Assembly (NCBI GenBank): GCA_022844485.1
Contig: JALHLQ010000001.1
Coordinates: forward strand, 248,001 to 312,000
DNA length: 64,000 nucleotides
Direction: 5' to 3'
Source: Xanthobacteraceae bacterium
GTDB lineage: Bacteria; Pseudomonadota; Alphaproteobacteria; Rhizobiales; Xanthobacteraceae
Of this stretch, positions 53,236-62,517 are shown piece by piece. The position numbers and the translations under genes were made by a program. Each line of letters begins with the position of its first letter. Positions within the stretch are counted from its first letter, which is position 1. A model generated the notes under the pieces. The model searched no databases. It saw nothing but the letters and a program-made list of their open reading frames with translations, and was not told where the DNA came from.

Positions 53236-54162
53236 TCAGGGCGCCATCAGCACCTGCCGACAGGCAGCCGGCAGGTCCGCCATCTTGAGAGGCGGCTTCG
53301 GTTTTGGCGGCTCGGCCGGCGGCTTCGGATTGAGCACCGCTTCCGTGAACCACCAATCGAGGTCCTTTCCGCACCCGTCGCCGTCCGGCGTCGGGTCCTG
53401 CGGCCGACAATCGCGGCTGTCCTTGGGACAGCGCAGACGGATGTGGAAGTGATAGTTGTGCCCGTAATACGGACGCACTTTCTGCAACCAGCCGCGTTCG
53501 CTCCCCGCGTCCCGGCACAGCGCCTTCTTGATCGCGGCGTTGACCAGGATGCGCTCGACTTCCGGCTCTTTCGCCGCCGCCTTGATGACGGCGGTGTGAT
53601 CGCGCGTCCAAACGGACTTGTTCACATCGCGACGGTCTTCGCGAACCATATCGACTGCCGACATCTCCTCCCGTTCCGCGCGGGACAATTCACGCCTCGG
53701 CATGGGCGTCAGCCATACATCCGCATCGAGCCCGACCTGGTGGCTCGTGTGTCCGGTCAGCATGGGGCCGCCCCGCGCCTGCGCAAGGTCGCCGACGAGC
53801 AAGCCCGGCCAGTTCGAGACTTTCGGGACCTTCGACGCGAAGCGTTCCATGAAGCTGACGAGATCCGGGTGGCCCCACATCCGGTTTCGTGACAGACGCA
53901 TGACCTGCCACGTTTCGCCATTGACCGGGAGCGCGACCGCTCCCGCAAGGCAGCCTTTCGCATAGAAGCCGATCGCGCGCGCTTCCATGCGCGCCGGCTG
54001 CGGCCTGCGTGCAAAGAGTTCCTTTGCAGCGGTAGCGGGATCGCTCGGGTTCGCCAGGGGCGGAAGCGGAAGCGGGTCGACCGTTCCCTTTTGCTGCGCC
54101 GTGGCGCTTGAGCCCGCCAGCGCGATCATGAATGCAAGGCCGAGCTGCAGCGTTCGATTCAT
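53236..54162 (-). CDS. mepA: Penicillin-insensitive murein endopeptidase MepA
   Basis: 308-residue periplasmic enzyme with a Sec signal (MNRTLQLGLAFMIALAGSSATA) that cleaves D-Ala-mDAP crosslinks in peptidoglycan. The zinc-site motif GHTSHQVGLDADVWL gives His141 and Asp148, and GHNYHFHIRL gives His238 and His240, at the spacing known for MepA. Disulphide-forming Cys residues also occur late. It is convergent with the TSUP gene, 2 bp apart. Confidence 0.88.
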   Translation of the reverse strand: MNRTLQLGLAFMIALAGSSATAQQKGTVDPLPLPPLANPSDPATAAKELFARRPQPARMEARAIGFYAKGCLAGAVALPVNGETWQVMRLSRNRMWGHPDLVSFMERFASKVPKVSNWPGLLVGDLAQARGGPMLTGHTSHQVGLDADVWLTPMPRRELSRAEREEMSAVDMVREDRRDVNKSVWTRDHTAVIKAAAKEPEVERILVNAAIKKALCRDAGSERGWLQKVRPYYGHNYHFHIRLRCPKDSRDCRPQDPTPDGDGCGKDLDWWFTEAVLNPKPPAEPPKPKPPLKMADLPAACRQVLMAP

Positions 54163-54276
54163 CGTCCGGGTTGTCGGTAATTCCGTGTGCCGCAGCTTAT
54201 GCCAAGGCGCGGCACCGAGAGCAAGCGTCTCCGGTGCGAGGCGGAGGTCTGAAGGCCAATGGTCGCGGCCGACCGA

Positions 54277-55728
54277 TCAGCTCCAGTTCACCCGCCAGAT
54301 CGCCTCCAGCGATGCGATGCCGCTCACCGCGGCGGCGGCGCTGGCCACGGCGGCGATCGCAGCTTGCGGCAAGCTTCGGTTGACAAGTGCGGCGCCGGCG
54401 ATCGCAAGCGCGGGCAAGACGACGACGAAGTACCGCCCCTGCACGCCCCACACATATTGAACGTGGACCGGCGTCCAGGTGATGAACAGGATCAGGAAGA
54501 CTGCTGCGACATAGGCAACGATCGCCAGGACGGAGAAGCCGGCGATGCGCAGCCGCGTCTGCGCATCGAGCTCAATCGCGTCCAGAATGGTAACCAGGAA
54601 TGCGAGGCTGAGCACCGGATAGGCCCACCACGCGAGCGGCACGTCGAGCCAGCCAAGAATGCCGATGAGCTGCATCCACAAGTCGGCTGAATGATCGCGA
54701 AAGGCTGCGACGACGAGTGACGGGAAATGCAGCGGGTTGTCGATCATGAAGCCGAGCTTCCACCCCAGTCGGAACTGCTCCGGATCCAGACCGCCCATGA
54801 CGCGCCAGGCGGCCACATCGGCGCCGACGGCGATGACCCAGATCGGAGCGGCGACAAGTCCGGGCACCACGATCGCGGCCAGAGAGCGCCATTGTCGAGC
54901 GGCCTGAGACAACGGGCGTGTCATCCCTTCGAGCAGCAGGAAGGCGATCTGAGGCGGTTTCGCAAGCACGCAGAGCAGCATCCACAGCGCGCGTTCGCCC
55001 ACCCGTGAGCCGGCGCCCTCATGGGCGGCACGCAGGCAAAGCGCGGCGACGATCATGGCGCATGCCAATGAACCGCCATCGGCGCTGACGATGGAGCGCC
55101 CGTAAAGCGCGGCCGGCAGCATGCCGACGAGGAAGAAGGCCCACTTCAACTGCGGCGTGAGCGCAATGGCGCCGGCGGTCAGCAGGCTGAGCAGGACAAG
55201 CCCGGTCAGCCGCATCAGGCGCAGGCTGCTGACGAAATCGAGCGCGAGCAGGTCTGCGACGGCAGCCGCCGGGAGATAGGGAATATAGGCGACCGGCGCG
55301 TAACCTTCGGATCCGCCATAATGCGTAAACACGGGCGGCCTTGGGGCCGGATCGCGCTCGCGGAGACGTTTCTCATACGTCGCGAACGCTTGACGGAAAT
55401 CGAAGACATCTTTCCCGGCGAAGACCTGGTCGAGAAAGAGGACAAAATCGTCATGCAATGGCGCGGGAATGAAAAGCCCCTTGCGGCCGTCCTGGTCGGC
55501 CTCCGCAAAGAGCTCGCCGCGGGCCAGCCCGTAGACCCGCAGAAAATGCGCCGATTCGTCGTGTCCGCGCAGCGGCGGATCGATGAACGCGATGATCGTT
55601 CCGAACGCGATCGAGAGCACCGCAAAGAGAAGCCCAGGGTTGCGGATAAGGCGCGCCGCCGCGCCGACAGTGTCGGCGGGCAAAGCTTTCTCTCCGCCAT
55701 GCGCCGCGATCTGGTCGGACAGCGCCAT
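54277..55728 (-). CDS. DUF2142 membrane protein, GT-C glycosyltransferase-like
   Basis: 483-residue polytopic membrane protein with 11-12 hydrophobic segments. After the first helix comes a periplasmic loop with DPPLRGHDESAHF, where Asp57-Glu58 resembles the acidic motif of GT-C transferases that use lipid-linked sugars. It matches the DUF2142 family. It is the last gene of a tight minus-strand cassette (3-bp gap to the small transporter gene) with a GT2 transferase, so it may transfer a sugar from a lipid carrier outside the membrane (inference). Confidence 0.72.
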   Translation of the reverse strand: MALSDQIAAHGGEKALPADTVGAAARLIRNPGLLFAVLSIAFGTIIAFIDPPLRGHDESAHFLRVYGLARGELFAEADQDGRKGLFIPAPLHDDFVLFLDQVFAGKDVFDFRQAFATYEKRLRERDPAPRPPVFTHYGGSEGYAPVAYIPYLPAAAVADLLALDFVSSLRLMRLTGLVLLSLLTAGAIALTPQLKWAFFLVGMLPAALYGRSIVSADGGSLACAMIVAALCLRAAHEGAGSRVGERALWMLLCVLAKPPQIAFLLLEGMTRPLSQAARQWRSLAAIVVPGLVAAPIWVIAVGADVAAWRVMGGLDPEQFRLGWKLGFMIDNPLHFPSLVVAAFRDHSADLWMQLIGILGWLDVPLAWWAYPVLSLAFLVTILDAIELDAQTRLRIAGFSVLAIVAYVAAVFLILFITWTPVHVQYVWGVQGRYFVVVLPALAIAGAALVNRSLPQAAIAAVASAAAAVSGIASLEAIWRVNWS

Positions 55729-55731
55729 CGC

Positions 55732-56079
55732 TCAGGCGGCGGCAATGACGAGGAGCCCCGCAACGATCAGCCCGAGACCCGCCATTTGTCCGAGCGCGAG
55801 GCGCTCGCCAAAGATCAGCCAACTGGCGATGGCGACGAGGACGAAGCTGAGCGCCATGTAGGGGTAAAGCCGGCTCAGGGGCGCCGTCTGCAAGAGCGCA
55901 ATCCAGACCAAAGTGGCCAAGGCATAGAGCAGCAGCGCCGCGGTGATGATCGAGATCACGCCAAGGTCGAAGAATGTGCCGGCGCTGCTGAGCGTCCGCG
56001 CTGCGTACTTGAACAGCACCTGCCCAATCGCGATCACGGTCACGCAAAGCAAGGCGAAGATATGGACGGACGCGTTCAC
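55732..56079 (-). CDS. Small EamA/SMR-like membrane protein, probable lipid-linked sugar flippase
   Basis: 115-residue protein with four hydrophobic helices and almost no loops, like ArnE/ArnF and other EamA- or SMR-type small transporters. GQVLFKYAAR in helix 1 and LYPYMALSFVLVAIASWLIFGE in helix 3 are typical. Seven bp after the methyltransferase stop and 3 bp before the DUF2142 start, it is well placed to flip a lipid-linked sugar made by the GT2 enzyme. The role is inference. Confidence 0.75.
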   Translation of the reverse strand: MNASVHIFALLCVTVIAIGQVLFKYAARTLSSAGTFFDLGVISIITAALLLYALATLVWIALLQTAPLSRLYPYMALSFVLVAIASWLIFGERLALGQMAGLGLIVAGLLVIAAA

Positions 56080-56086
56080 GGGCGGC

Positions 56087-56776
56087 TCACGCCTTCCTGA
56101 CGTGACAGAGGTAGAACAGGTTGAGATCGCTCGCCGGCACGCGAAGCGGATACCAGCTCTCTTCCAGGTTTTCGAAGTAGTAGCGGATGAACACCACGAG
56201 ATTGTTCACCGGGTTCACGTGTTCGCGCGCCATCCAGTAATCATAATCGATGCCGGCCCGCTGGGCGTTTGCGCGCGGCCCGAGCATGCGCCCCAGCCGC
56301 CACGTCAATCCTGGATCGCAAGGAATGAGAATAGACATGTCGCCGCCGCGCTTGAGCACGCGATACCATTCCCGCAGCACCTCATGCGGGCGATAGAGGT
56401 GCTCGAGAATGTGGGTGGCGACAAGCCGATCGACGCTGGCATCTGCAAGCGAGAGCCTGGTTGCGTCTTCGCGCCCGATCCGGACCTTGGCCTGCAGCTC
56501 GCGCTGGAGCGCGCGGCGGGCATGTTCCAGCCGCGCGTCGTTCCAGTCGGTCATCAGGTACTCGTCGAAGCTGTGACGGACGTAGCCGAGATGCTCCCCC
56601 GCGCCGGCGCCGACTTCGACCACCTTGCTGAAGTGCCGATCCGGGCCGAACGGCGCCTCCAGGATTTCGTGCCCCCTTCGCATGAAGTAGGCGGATAGGG
56701 AACGCCCGTAGTTCAGGCCCTGATAAGCCCGCGTCAGCCGCTCATTGTAGACTTCGCTGTCCGGCTCTGCGCGCAT
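56087..56776 (-). CDS. SAM-dependent methyltransferase, class I
   Basis: 229-residue class I methyltransferase. Motif I is VVEVGAGAGEHLGYV (52-66), followed by LMTDWND and a motif-IV-like VDRLVATHILEHLYRP, with IPCDPGLTWRLGRML further on. A single base separates it from the GT2 stop. In this cassette it may methylate the lipid-linked sugar or a final glycan, but the acceptor is unknown. Confidence 0.8.
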   Translation of the reverse strand: MRAEPDSEVYNERLTRAYQGLNYGRSLSAYFMRRGHEILEAPFGPDRHFSKVVEVGAGAGEHLGYVRHSFDEYLMTDWNDARLEHARRALQRELQAKVRIGREDATRLSLADASVDRLVATHILEHLYRPHEVLREWYRVLKRGGDMSILIPCDPGLTWRLGRMLGPRANAQRAGIDYDYWMAREHVNPVNNLVVFIRYYFENLEESWYPLRVPASDLNLFYLCHVRKA

Positions 56777-56777
56777 G

Positions 56778-57824
56778 TCAACGTGGGCGAGGTTGGACTC
56801 GAGGAGCGCGGAGCAGTCGAGGGTGCAAGGCGCTCATCGGTGCGGACTGCACATCGTAGGATACGAAAGCGAGCAAGAGCTGCATGCCCAAGATCACCGG
56901 CAAGCCGGCCAGCATGACGGTGCCGGCGCTCGCCGGGCTCGTGCTGCTCCAGTGCGAAAGTCCGAACCAGAGGCCGAATACGAGCAGGGCTATTCCGATC
57001 ACCAGCTCCAGCGACGCGACGCTGAAGTCGCGGAGGAAGTAATTGTAGCCGATGCGCTTGATGAAATTGCGCAGATGGCCGAAGGCGAAGGGCGCGATCA
57101 CGCGCGAGACTCTGAGGTTGCTTCTCTCGCTGCCATAGGTCGCCGGCATCGGAATGTCGACGACGCGCGCCTGCAGGATGTTCAGGCGAAAGAGGACGTC
57201 GGTTTCGAAAAAGTAGCGTTTGCTGATTTTTTCGAATGGAAGCCTGCGTGCAACCTCGGCATGAATTGCGACGTAGCCGTTTGTCGGGTCGAACGACTGC
57301 CAATACCCCGTGGACAATTTCGCCAGAAACGACAGGGCGGCATTGCCGGCGACGCGCAATCGCGGCATCGTCGCGAGCCCATCGGGATCGTAGAAGCGGT
57401 TGCCCTTGGCGTAATCAGCCTGCCCGCTTCTGATTGCTTCGATGAAGACCGGAAGCAGCCGCGGGTCCATCTGCCCGTCGCCGTCGAGCTTGACGATGAT
57501 GTCCGCGCCGTCCGCGATCGCGCGCTTCATCCCCTCGATCGTCGCGCCGCCGACGCCGAGATTCGTCTCGTTTCGAATGACGCGGACGCGGGGATCGCGA
57601 TTGTCGCGTTCCACCAGCAGTCCGGTCTGTTCGGGACAGCGATCGTCGACCACATAGATCAGGTCGACGTCGCCGCCGATATCGGCAAGCACGTGAAGAA
57701 CGTGTTTCGAAACGCGGAAGCAGGGAATCACAACAGCGACGAGAAGGCCTTGTGCTGCGAGGCCGACGGCGTCCGGGCTTTCGGGCGCGAGGGGCACTCC
57801 CGGATGATAAACGATATTGCGCAT
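56778..57824 (-). CDS. Glycosyltransferase family 2, DPM/GtrB-like with C-terminal membrane anchor
   Basis: 348-residue GT2 enzyme. The catalytic domain (~28-265) has VAVVIPCFRVSK, VVDDRCPE and the metal-binding DGD at 114-116 (VKLDGDGQMDP). Two membrane segments (~270-290, 302-325) follow, as in polyprenol-phosphate sugar transferases such as GtrB and ArnC. It would load a sugar onto a lipid carrier in the inner membrane. First gene of a four-gene operon with almost no spacing. Confidence 0.82.
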   Translation of the reverse strand: MRNIVYHPGVPLAPESPDAVGLAAQGLLVAVVIPCFRVSKHVLHVLADIGGDVDLIYVVDDRCPEQTGLLVERDNRDPRVRVIRNETNLGVGGATIEGMKRAIADGADIIVKLDGDGQMDPRLLPVFIEAIRSGQADYAKGNRFYDPDGLATMPRLRVAGNAALSFLAKLSTGYWQSFDPTNGYVAIHAEVARRLPFEKISKRYFFETDVLFRLNILQARVVDIPMPATYGSERSNLRVSRVIAPFAFGHLRNFIKRIGYNYFLRDFSVASLELVIGIALLVFGLWFGLSHWSSTSPASAGTVMLAGLPVILGMQLLLAFVSYDVQSAPMSALHPRLLRAPRVQPRPR

Positions 57825-57971
57825 TCCCCTGCCCGCAGGCCGCTAAAACCCAGCCATCAACAAACGTTCTTGGGGCGCGATTGTTCCCTCGGCTTGCCTG
57901 CGGGGGCTCCGGGCAGGTCGGCGCAAAAATGAAAAGACGTTCAGAAAACGACGACGGCTTGACGCTGCCGG

Positions 57972-59777
57972 CTACACATCGACTTTCAGCGCGGCGATGA
58001 ACGCCTCCTGCGGGATCTCGACCTTGCCGAACTGGCGCATGCGCTTCTTGCCTTCCTTCTGTTTCTCCAGAAGCTTGCGCTTGCGCGTGATGTCGCCGCC
58101 GTAGCACTTGGCCGTCACGTCCTTCCGGAGTGCGCGCACGGTCTCCCGCGCGATGATCTTTGCCCCGATGGCGGCCTGGATCGGTATCTGGAAAAGGTGC
58201 GGTGGAATGAGCTCCTTCAGCTTCTCGACCATGGCGCGGCCGCGCGACTCCGCCCGCGTCCGATGCACGAGCATCGACAGCGCATCGACCGGCTCGGCGT
58301 TCACCAGGATCGACATCTTGACGAGATCCGCCGGCCGGTACTCGGTCAAGTGATAGTCGAACGAGGCATAGCCCTTGGACACCGATTTCAGGCGATCGTA
58401 GAAATCGAACACCACTTCGTTCAGCGGCAGCTCATACTTCACCATCGCGCGATTGCCGACATAGGTGAGCTCTTTCTGCACCCCGCGCCGGTCCTGGCAG
58501 AGCTTGAGCACGGAGCCGAGATACTCGTCCGGCGTGAGAATGGTCGCCTCGATCCACGGCTCCTGGATCTCTCCGATCTTCACCACGTCCGGCATGTCGA
58601 CCGGGTTGTGGATTTCGAGCTCCTGTCCGCTGGTCAGGCGGATCCTGTAGATCACCGACGGCGCGGTGGCGATCAGGTCGAGATCGAACTCGCGCGCCAG
58701 CCGCTCCTGGATGATTTCGAGGTGGAGGAGGCCCAAAAAGCCGCATCGGAAGCCGAAGCCGAGCGCGGCGGACGTCTCCATCTCGTAGGTGAAGCTCGCA
58801 TCGTTGAGCCGCAGCCTGCCCATCGCCGCGCGCAGCGTTTCGAACTGCGCCGCGTCCACCGGGAACAGGCCGCAGAACACGACCGGCACGGCCGGGCGGA
58901 AACCCTCCAGCGGTTCAGCAACGGGCTTGCGGTCATCCGTGATCGTGTCGCCGACGCGGGTGTCCGCGACCTCTTTGATGGAGCCGGTGAGGAATCCGAT
59001 TTCGCCCGGTCCGAGCATCTCGGCTTCTTGCATCTTCGGCCGGAAGACGCCGACGCGGTCGACGTCGTAGGCGGCGCGGGTGCCCATCAGCCGGATGCGC
59101 ATGCCCTTTTTCAGCGCACCGTCCACGATCCGGAAGAGGACGATGACGCCGAGATAGGCGTCATACCAGGAATCGACGAGCAGCGCCTTCAAGGGCGCGG
59201 CGGGATCGCCTTGCGGCGGCGGCAGGCGCGTGACGATCGCCTCCAGCACGTCCGGCACGTTCAGGCCGGTTTTCGCCGAGATCTCGATGGCATTCGAGGC
59301 ATCGAGCCCGATCACATCCTCGATTTGCTGCTTGACCTTGTCCGGCTCGGCCGCCGGCAGATCGATCTTGTTCAGGACCGGCACGATCTCGTGATTGTTG
59401 TCGATCGCCTGGTAGACGTTCGCCAGCGTTTGCGCTTCAACGCCCTGGCTCGCGTCGACGACGAGCAGCGACCCTTCGCAGGCGGCGAGCGAGCGGTTGA
59501 CCTCATAGGCGAAGTCCACGTGACCGGGCGTGTCGATCAGGTTGAGGACGTAATCCCTTCCGTCGCGCGCGCGGTAGTCGAGGCGCACGGTCTGCGCCTT
59601 GATGGTGATTCCGCGCTCGCGCTCGATCTCCATCGAATCGAGCACCTGTTCCACCATGTCGCGCTCGGACACCGCGCCGGTGAGCTGGATCAGCCGGTCG
59701 GCGAGGGTCGATTTGCCATGATCGATATGGGCGATGATGGAAAAGTTGCGGATATTGTTGATGGGACCTGAGGTCAT
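57972..59777 (-). CDS. lepA: Elongation factor 4 (LepA)
   Basis: 601-residue ribosome-associated GTPase. The G1 motif AHIDHGKST (16-24), DTPGHVDF (G3) and NKIDLP (G4) are intact, and the C-terminal CTD ends [17 protein letters not shown], which is LepA-specific. I chose ATG 59777 ([13 protein letters not shown]) because the upstream open frame adds about 46 unlikely residues. Single gene; its product back-translocates stalled ribosomes. Confidence 0.95.
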   Translation of the reverse strand: MTSGPINNIRNFSIIAHIDHGKSTLADRLIQLTGAVSERDMVEQVLDSMEIERERGITIKAQTVRLDYRARDGRDYVLNLIDTPGHVDFAYEVNRSLAACEGSLLVVDASQGVEAQTLANVYQAIDNNHEIVPVLNKIDLPAAEPDKVKQQIEDVIGLDASNAIEISAKTGLNVPDVLEAIVTRLPPPQGDPAAPLKALLVDSWYDAYLGVIVLFRIVDGALKKGMRIRLMGTRAAYDVDRVGVFRPKMQEAEMLGPGEIGFLTGSIKEVADTRVGDTITDDRKPVAEPLEGFRPAVPVVFCGLFPVDAAQFETLRAAMGRLRLNDASFTYEMETSAALGFGFRCGFLGLLHLEIIQERLAREFDLDLIATAPSVIYRIRLTSGQELEIHNPVDMPDVVKIGEIQEPWIEATILTPDEYLGSVLKLCQDRRGVQKELTYVGNRAMVKYELPLNEVVFDFYDRLKSVSKGYASFDYHLTEYRPADLVKMSILVNAEPVDALSMLVHRTRAESRGRAMVEKLKELIPPHLFQIPIQAAIGAKIIARETVRALRKDVTAKCYGGDITRKRKLLEKQKEGKKRMRQFGKVEIPQEAFIAALKVDV

Positions 59778-59952
59778 GCGGGGGAGGTAGCATCCGCGCT
59801 GCGGTGCGGCAAGCCGACGGTGCCGGAGCGTTCTGACAGGTGTGCAGACGATGCACGCTTGCGCCAACCGTGCCTTGCGACTCCTGGCAATGTTGGCGAT
59901 ATGCGTATTCGCCACGCCGCCATGCGAGAGGGCGGCGACAGCGGCAAAGAAG

Positions 59953-59977
59953 CGCCCTCTCCCGAAGTGAGAGGGCG
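59953..59977 (-). terminator. Terminator-like hairpin after ahcY
   Basis: Perfect 9-bp arms CGCCCTCTC (59953-59961) and GAGAGGGCG (59969-59977) with a 7-nt loop lie just past the ahcY stop. On the minus strand the stem is followed by CTTCTTTG, a weak T tract. It fits a rho-independent terminator for ahcY. Confidence 0.55.
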
Positions 59978-59984
59978 GCCCCCT

Positions 59985-61403
59985 CTAATACCTGTAATGC
60001 TCCGGCTTATACGGGCCATCGACCGGCACGCCGATATAGGTCGACTGCTTCTCGTTCATCTTGGTGAGTCTGGCGCCGATCTTGTCGAGATGCAGCCGTG
60101 CGACCTTTTCGTCGAGGTGCTTGGGAAGCGTGTAGACGCGGCGCTCGTACTTGCCCGGGTTTGTCCAGAGCTCGATCTGCGCCAGCGTCTGGTTGGTGAA
60201 GGAGGCCGACATCACGAAGCTCGGATGCCCCATGGCGTTGCCAAGGTTCACGAGCCGTCCTTCGGACAAGAGGATGATCCGTTTTCCGTCGGGGAATTCG
60301 ACCTCGTCCACCTGCGGCTTGACGTTGTGCCAGCGGAAATTTTTCAGCGCCGCGATTTGAATCTCTGAATCGAAATGGCCGATATTGCAGACGATGGCCC
60401 GGTCTTTCATCCGGCGCATGTGGTCGACGGTGATGACGTCGACATTGCCGGTGGCGGTGACGAAAATGTCGGCGCGCGTCGCGGCGTCGTCCATTGTCGT
60501 GACCTCATAGCCCTCCATCGCCGCCTGCAGCGCGCAGATCGGGTCGACCTCGGAGACGAGCACGCGGCATCCGGCTTGGCGCAGCGAGGCCGCCGAGCCC
60601 TTGCCGACATCGCCGAAGCCGGCAACCATCGCCACCTTGCCGGCCATCATCACGTCGGTGCCGCGCCGGATGCCGTCGACGAGCGACTCGCGGCACCCGT
60701 AAAGATTGTCGAATTTCGACTTCGTCACGGCATCGTTGACGTTGATGGCGGGCCAGAGCAGCCGGCCTTCGCGTTCCATGATGTAGAGCCGATGCACGCC
60801 GGTGGTCGTCTCCTCGGTCACGCCGCGAATATTCTTGCCGAGCAGCGAGTACCAGCCGGGCTTGTCCTTCAGCCGCTTTTTGATCGCGGCGAACAGCACC
60901 TCTTCTTCCTCGTTCGTCGGATGGCTCAGCACGGCGGGGTTCTGCTCGGCTTGGACTCCAAGATGGACGAGCAGCGTCGCGTCGCCTCCGTCGTCGAGGA
61001 TCATGTTCGGCGTTCCGCCGTCGCTCCACTCGAAGATTCGGTGCGTGTAGTCCCAATAGTCTTCGAGCGACTCGCCCTTGATGGCGAACACGGGAATCCC
61101 GCGCTCGGCGATGGCAGCCGCCGCGTGGTCCTGGGTCGAGTAGATGTTGCAGGAGGCCCAGCGGATGTCGGCTCCGAGCGCAGCCAGCGTCTCGATCAGC
61201 ACGGCGGTCTGGATCGTCATGTGCAGCGATCCGGCGATGCGCGCGCCGCGCAGGGGCTGCCTCGGTCCGAACTCCTCCCGCGTCGCCATCAGGCCGGGCA
61301 TTTCCGTCTCCGCGATGGCGATCTCCTTTCGCCCCCAGGAGGCGAGCGAAATATCCCGGACGGCGTAGTCCGCGCGCGTGGCTTTCTTGGCGGAAGCAGT
61401 CAT
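59985..61403 (-). CDS. ahcY: Adenosylhomocysteinase
   Basis: 472-residue NAD-dependent enzyme that splits S-adenosylhomocysteine into adenosine and homocysteine. [16 protein letters not shown], the NAD motif GFGDVGKG (262-269), the insert typical of bacterial AhcY, and the C-terminal end ([25 protein letters not shown]) are all present. ATG 61403 follows a divergent promoter region with a 20-bp palindrome. In relatives it is beside ptsH and the hprK-chvG genes, as here apart from udgX. Confidence 0.96.
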   Translation of the reverse strand: MTASAKKATRADYAVRDISLASWGRKEIAIAETEMPGLMATREEFGPRQPLRGARIAGSLHMTIQTAVLIETLAALGADIRWASCNIYSTQDHAAAAIAERGIPVFAIKGESLEDYWDYTHRIFEWSDGGTPNMILDDGGDATLLVHLGVQAEQNPAVLSHPTNEEEEVLFAAIKKRLKDKPGWYSLLGKNIRGVTEETTTGVHRLYIMEREGRLLWPAINVNDAVTKSKFDNLYGCRESLVDGIRRGTDVMMAGKVAMVAGFGDVGKGSAASLRQAGCRVLVSEVDPICALQAAMEGYEVTTMDDAATRADIFVTATGNVDVITVDHMRRMKDRAIVCNIGHFDSEIQIAALKNFRWHNVKPQVDEVEFPDGKRIILLSEGRLVNLGNAMGHPSFVMSASFTNQTLAQIELWTNPGKYERRVYTLPKHLDEKVARLHLDKIGARLTKMNEKQSTYIGVPVDGPYKPEHYRY

Positions 61404-61455
61404 CGATGGTCCTGTTATGATCTGAAAGGGCAGCCGGCCTGCCCAGGCCGCGGAC

Positions 61456-61484
61456 GCTATAACAGCAGGGCGGCCAGTGGGCAA
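61456..61484 (-). promoter_or_regulatory. Candidate ahcY promoter
   Basis: On the minus strand, TTGCCC (61484-61479) and TATAGC (61461-61456) stand 17 bp apart, 4 of 6 matches to each sigma-70 hexamer. The -10 is 52 bp before the ahcY ATG. The AT-rich palindrome lies 5 bp upstream of the -35. Sequence-only prediction. Confidence 0.4.
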
Positions 61485-61489
61485 TCACC

Positions 61490-61509
61490 ATATAAAGATT
61501 TCTTTATAT
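61490..61509. promoter_or_regulatory. AT-rich palindrome, candidate methionine-cycle operator
   Basis: ATATAAAGA (61490-61498), TT, TCTTTATAT (61501-61509): a perfect 9-bp inverted repeat in otherwise GC-rich DNA, 87 bp before the ahcY start and 70 bp before udgX. It resembles the palindromes bound by the ArsR-family regulator SahR ahead of methyl-cycle genes in proteobacteria; I am not certain of the exact published consensus. Confidence 0.6.
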
Positions 61510-61578
61510 AACGTTTCGGGTCCGTGAACGAACTCGGAAGGCATATCGTTCTCAAATACCACCGGGTGAGAACAGGTC

Positions 61579-62184
61579 ATGTCCGCCGAGATCACATCGC
61601 TGGCGCAGCTCCGGGCCGCCGAGGCGGCGTGCACGCGCTGCCCGCTGTACCAGGACGCAACGCAGGTCGTGCCCGGGGAGGGCGCGGCGGGCGCCCGCAT
61701 CATGCTGGTCGGCGAACAGCCCGGCGACCAGGAGGATCTGCAGGGCCATCCCTTCGTCGGCCCGGCCGGGCGCGTCCTCGACCGTGCGTTAGGGGATGCC
61801 GGGATTGCCCGTGCGGAGACCTTCGTCACCAATGCGGTCCGGCATTTCAAGTTCGAGCAGCGCGGCAAGCGGCGGCTGCACAAGAAGCCGAACGCCTACG
61901 AGATCGAGCGTTGCAAATGGTGGCTCGACATCGAGCGCGCGCTGGTGAAGCCGCAGGTCGTTGTCGCCATGGGCGCGACAGCCGCGCGAAGCCTGCTCGG
62001 CCGCACGGTCACGATTGCAAGCATGCGCGGCGAAACATTTCCGCTCGGCGATCACGCGAGGCTTGCCGTCACCATCCACCCCTCGGCGTTGCTGCGCATC
62101 CGCGACGCCGATGATCGCGAGCGCCAATACGAGGGCTTCGTCGCCGACCTGCGGCGGGCGGCGAAGCTCGCGCACGCGGCGTGA
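61579..62184 (+). CDS. udgX: Uracil-DNA glycosylase of the UdgX type
   Basis: 201-residue member of the uracil-DNA glycosylase superfamily. GEQPGDQED (45-53) is the motif I of UdgX, KRRLH (97-101) is the loop whose His forms a covalent bond with the abasic sugar in studied UdgX enzymes, and HPSALLR (167-173) is the second motif. Cys18, Cys21 and Cys112, with His89, are candidate 4Fe-4S ligands. AACAGGTC precedes the ATG, a weak site. It lies between ahcY and ptsH on the opposite strand, facing the ptsH end. Confidence 0.88.
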   Translation: MSAEITSLAQLRAAEAACTRCPLYQDATQVVPGEGAAGARIMLVGEQPGDQEDLQGHPFVGPAGRVLDRALGDAGIARAETFVTNAVRHFKFEQRGKRRLHKKPNAYEIERCKWWLDIERALVKPQVVVAMGATAARSLLGRTVTIASMRGETFPLGDHARLAVTIHPSALLRIRDADDRERQYEGFVADLRRAAKLAHAA

Positions 62185-62187
62185 TCT

Positions 62188-62517
62188 TTACTCGTCCTCG
62201 TCGAAGCGCCCGGCGACCAGCTTCTCCAGCGCCGCCATGACGTCCGCTGCCTGGGGCCCGCTCGCCTCCACGGTGATGGTGGTGCCGGGAGCAGCGGACA
62301 ACATCATGAGTCCCATGATCGAGGTGCCGCCGACCGTCTCGCCACAGCGCGTCACGCGCACCGTGGCGTCGAACTTCTCGACCGTGAGAACGAATTTCGC
62401 GGAGGCGCGCGCATGCAGCCCCTTTTGATTGACGATATTCAACACGCGCACGATGGAGCCCGGCCGCGCCGTCACGGTGTCCGGTGGACAGTCATCCGAA
62501 GAGATCGAATCAGTCAT
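62188..62517 (-). CDS. ptsH: Phosphocarrier protein HPr
   Basis: 109-residue HPr with an N-terminal extension of about 20 residues. His35 (GLHARAS) accepts phosphate from PEP via enzyme I, and Ser66 (GGTSIMGLMML) is the site HprK phosphorylates. Its stop is 3 bp from the udgX stop (convergent). ATG 62517 overlaps the EIIA stop by 4 bp. It is a nitrogen/carbon regulatory PTS component; no sugar permease is present. Confidence 0.92.
   Translation of the reverse strand: MTDSISSDDCPPDTVTARPGSIVRVLNIVNQKGLHARASAKFVLTVEKFDATVRVTRCGETVGGTSIMGLMMLSAAPGTTITVEASGPQAADVMAALEKLVAGRFDEDE

Noticed and set aside
57832-57904. Distant inverted repeat CCCGCAGGC/GCCTGCGGG in the gap before lepA's end
   Set aside because: The arms are 55 bp apart and without a T tract, so a terminator or operator call is not supported.
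61404-61489. SAH riboswitch in the ahcY leader
   Set aside because: The leader is short and lacks the conserved pseudoknot core; the palindrome upstream of the promoter looks like a protein site instead.
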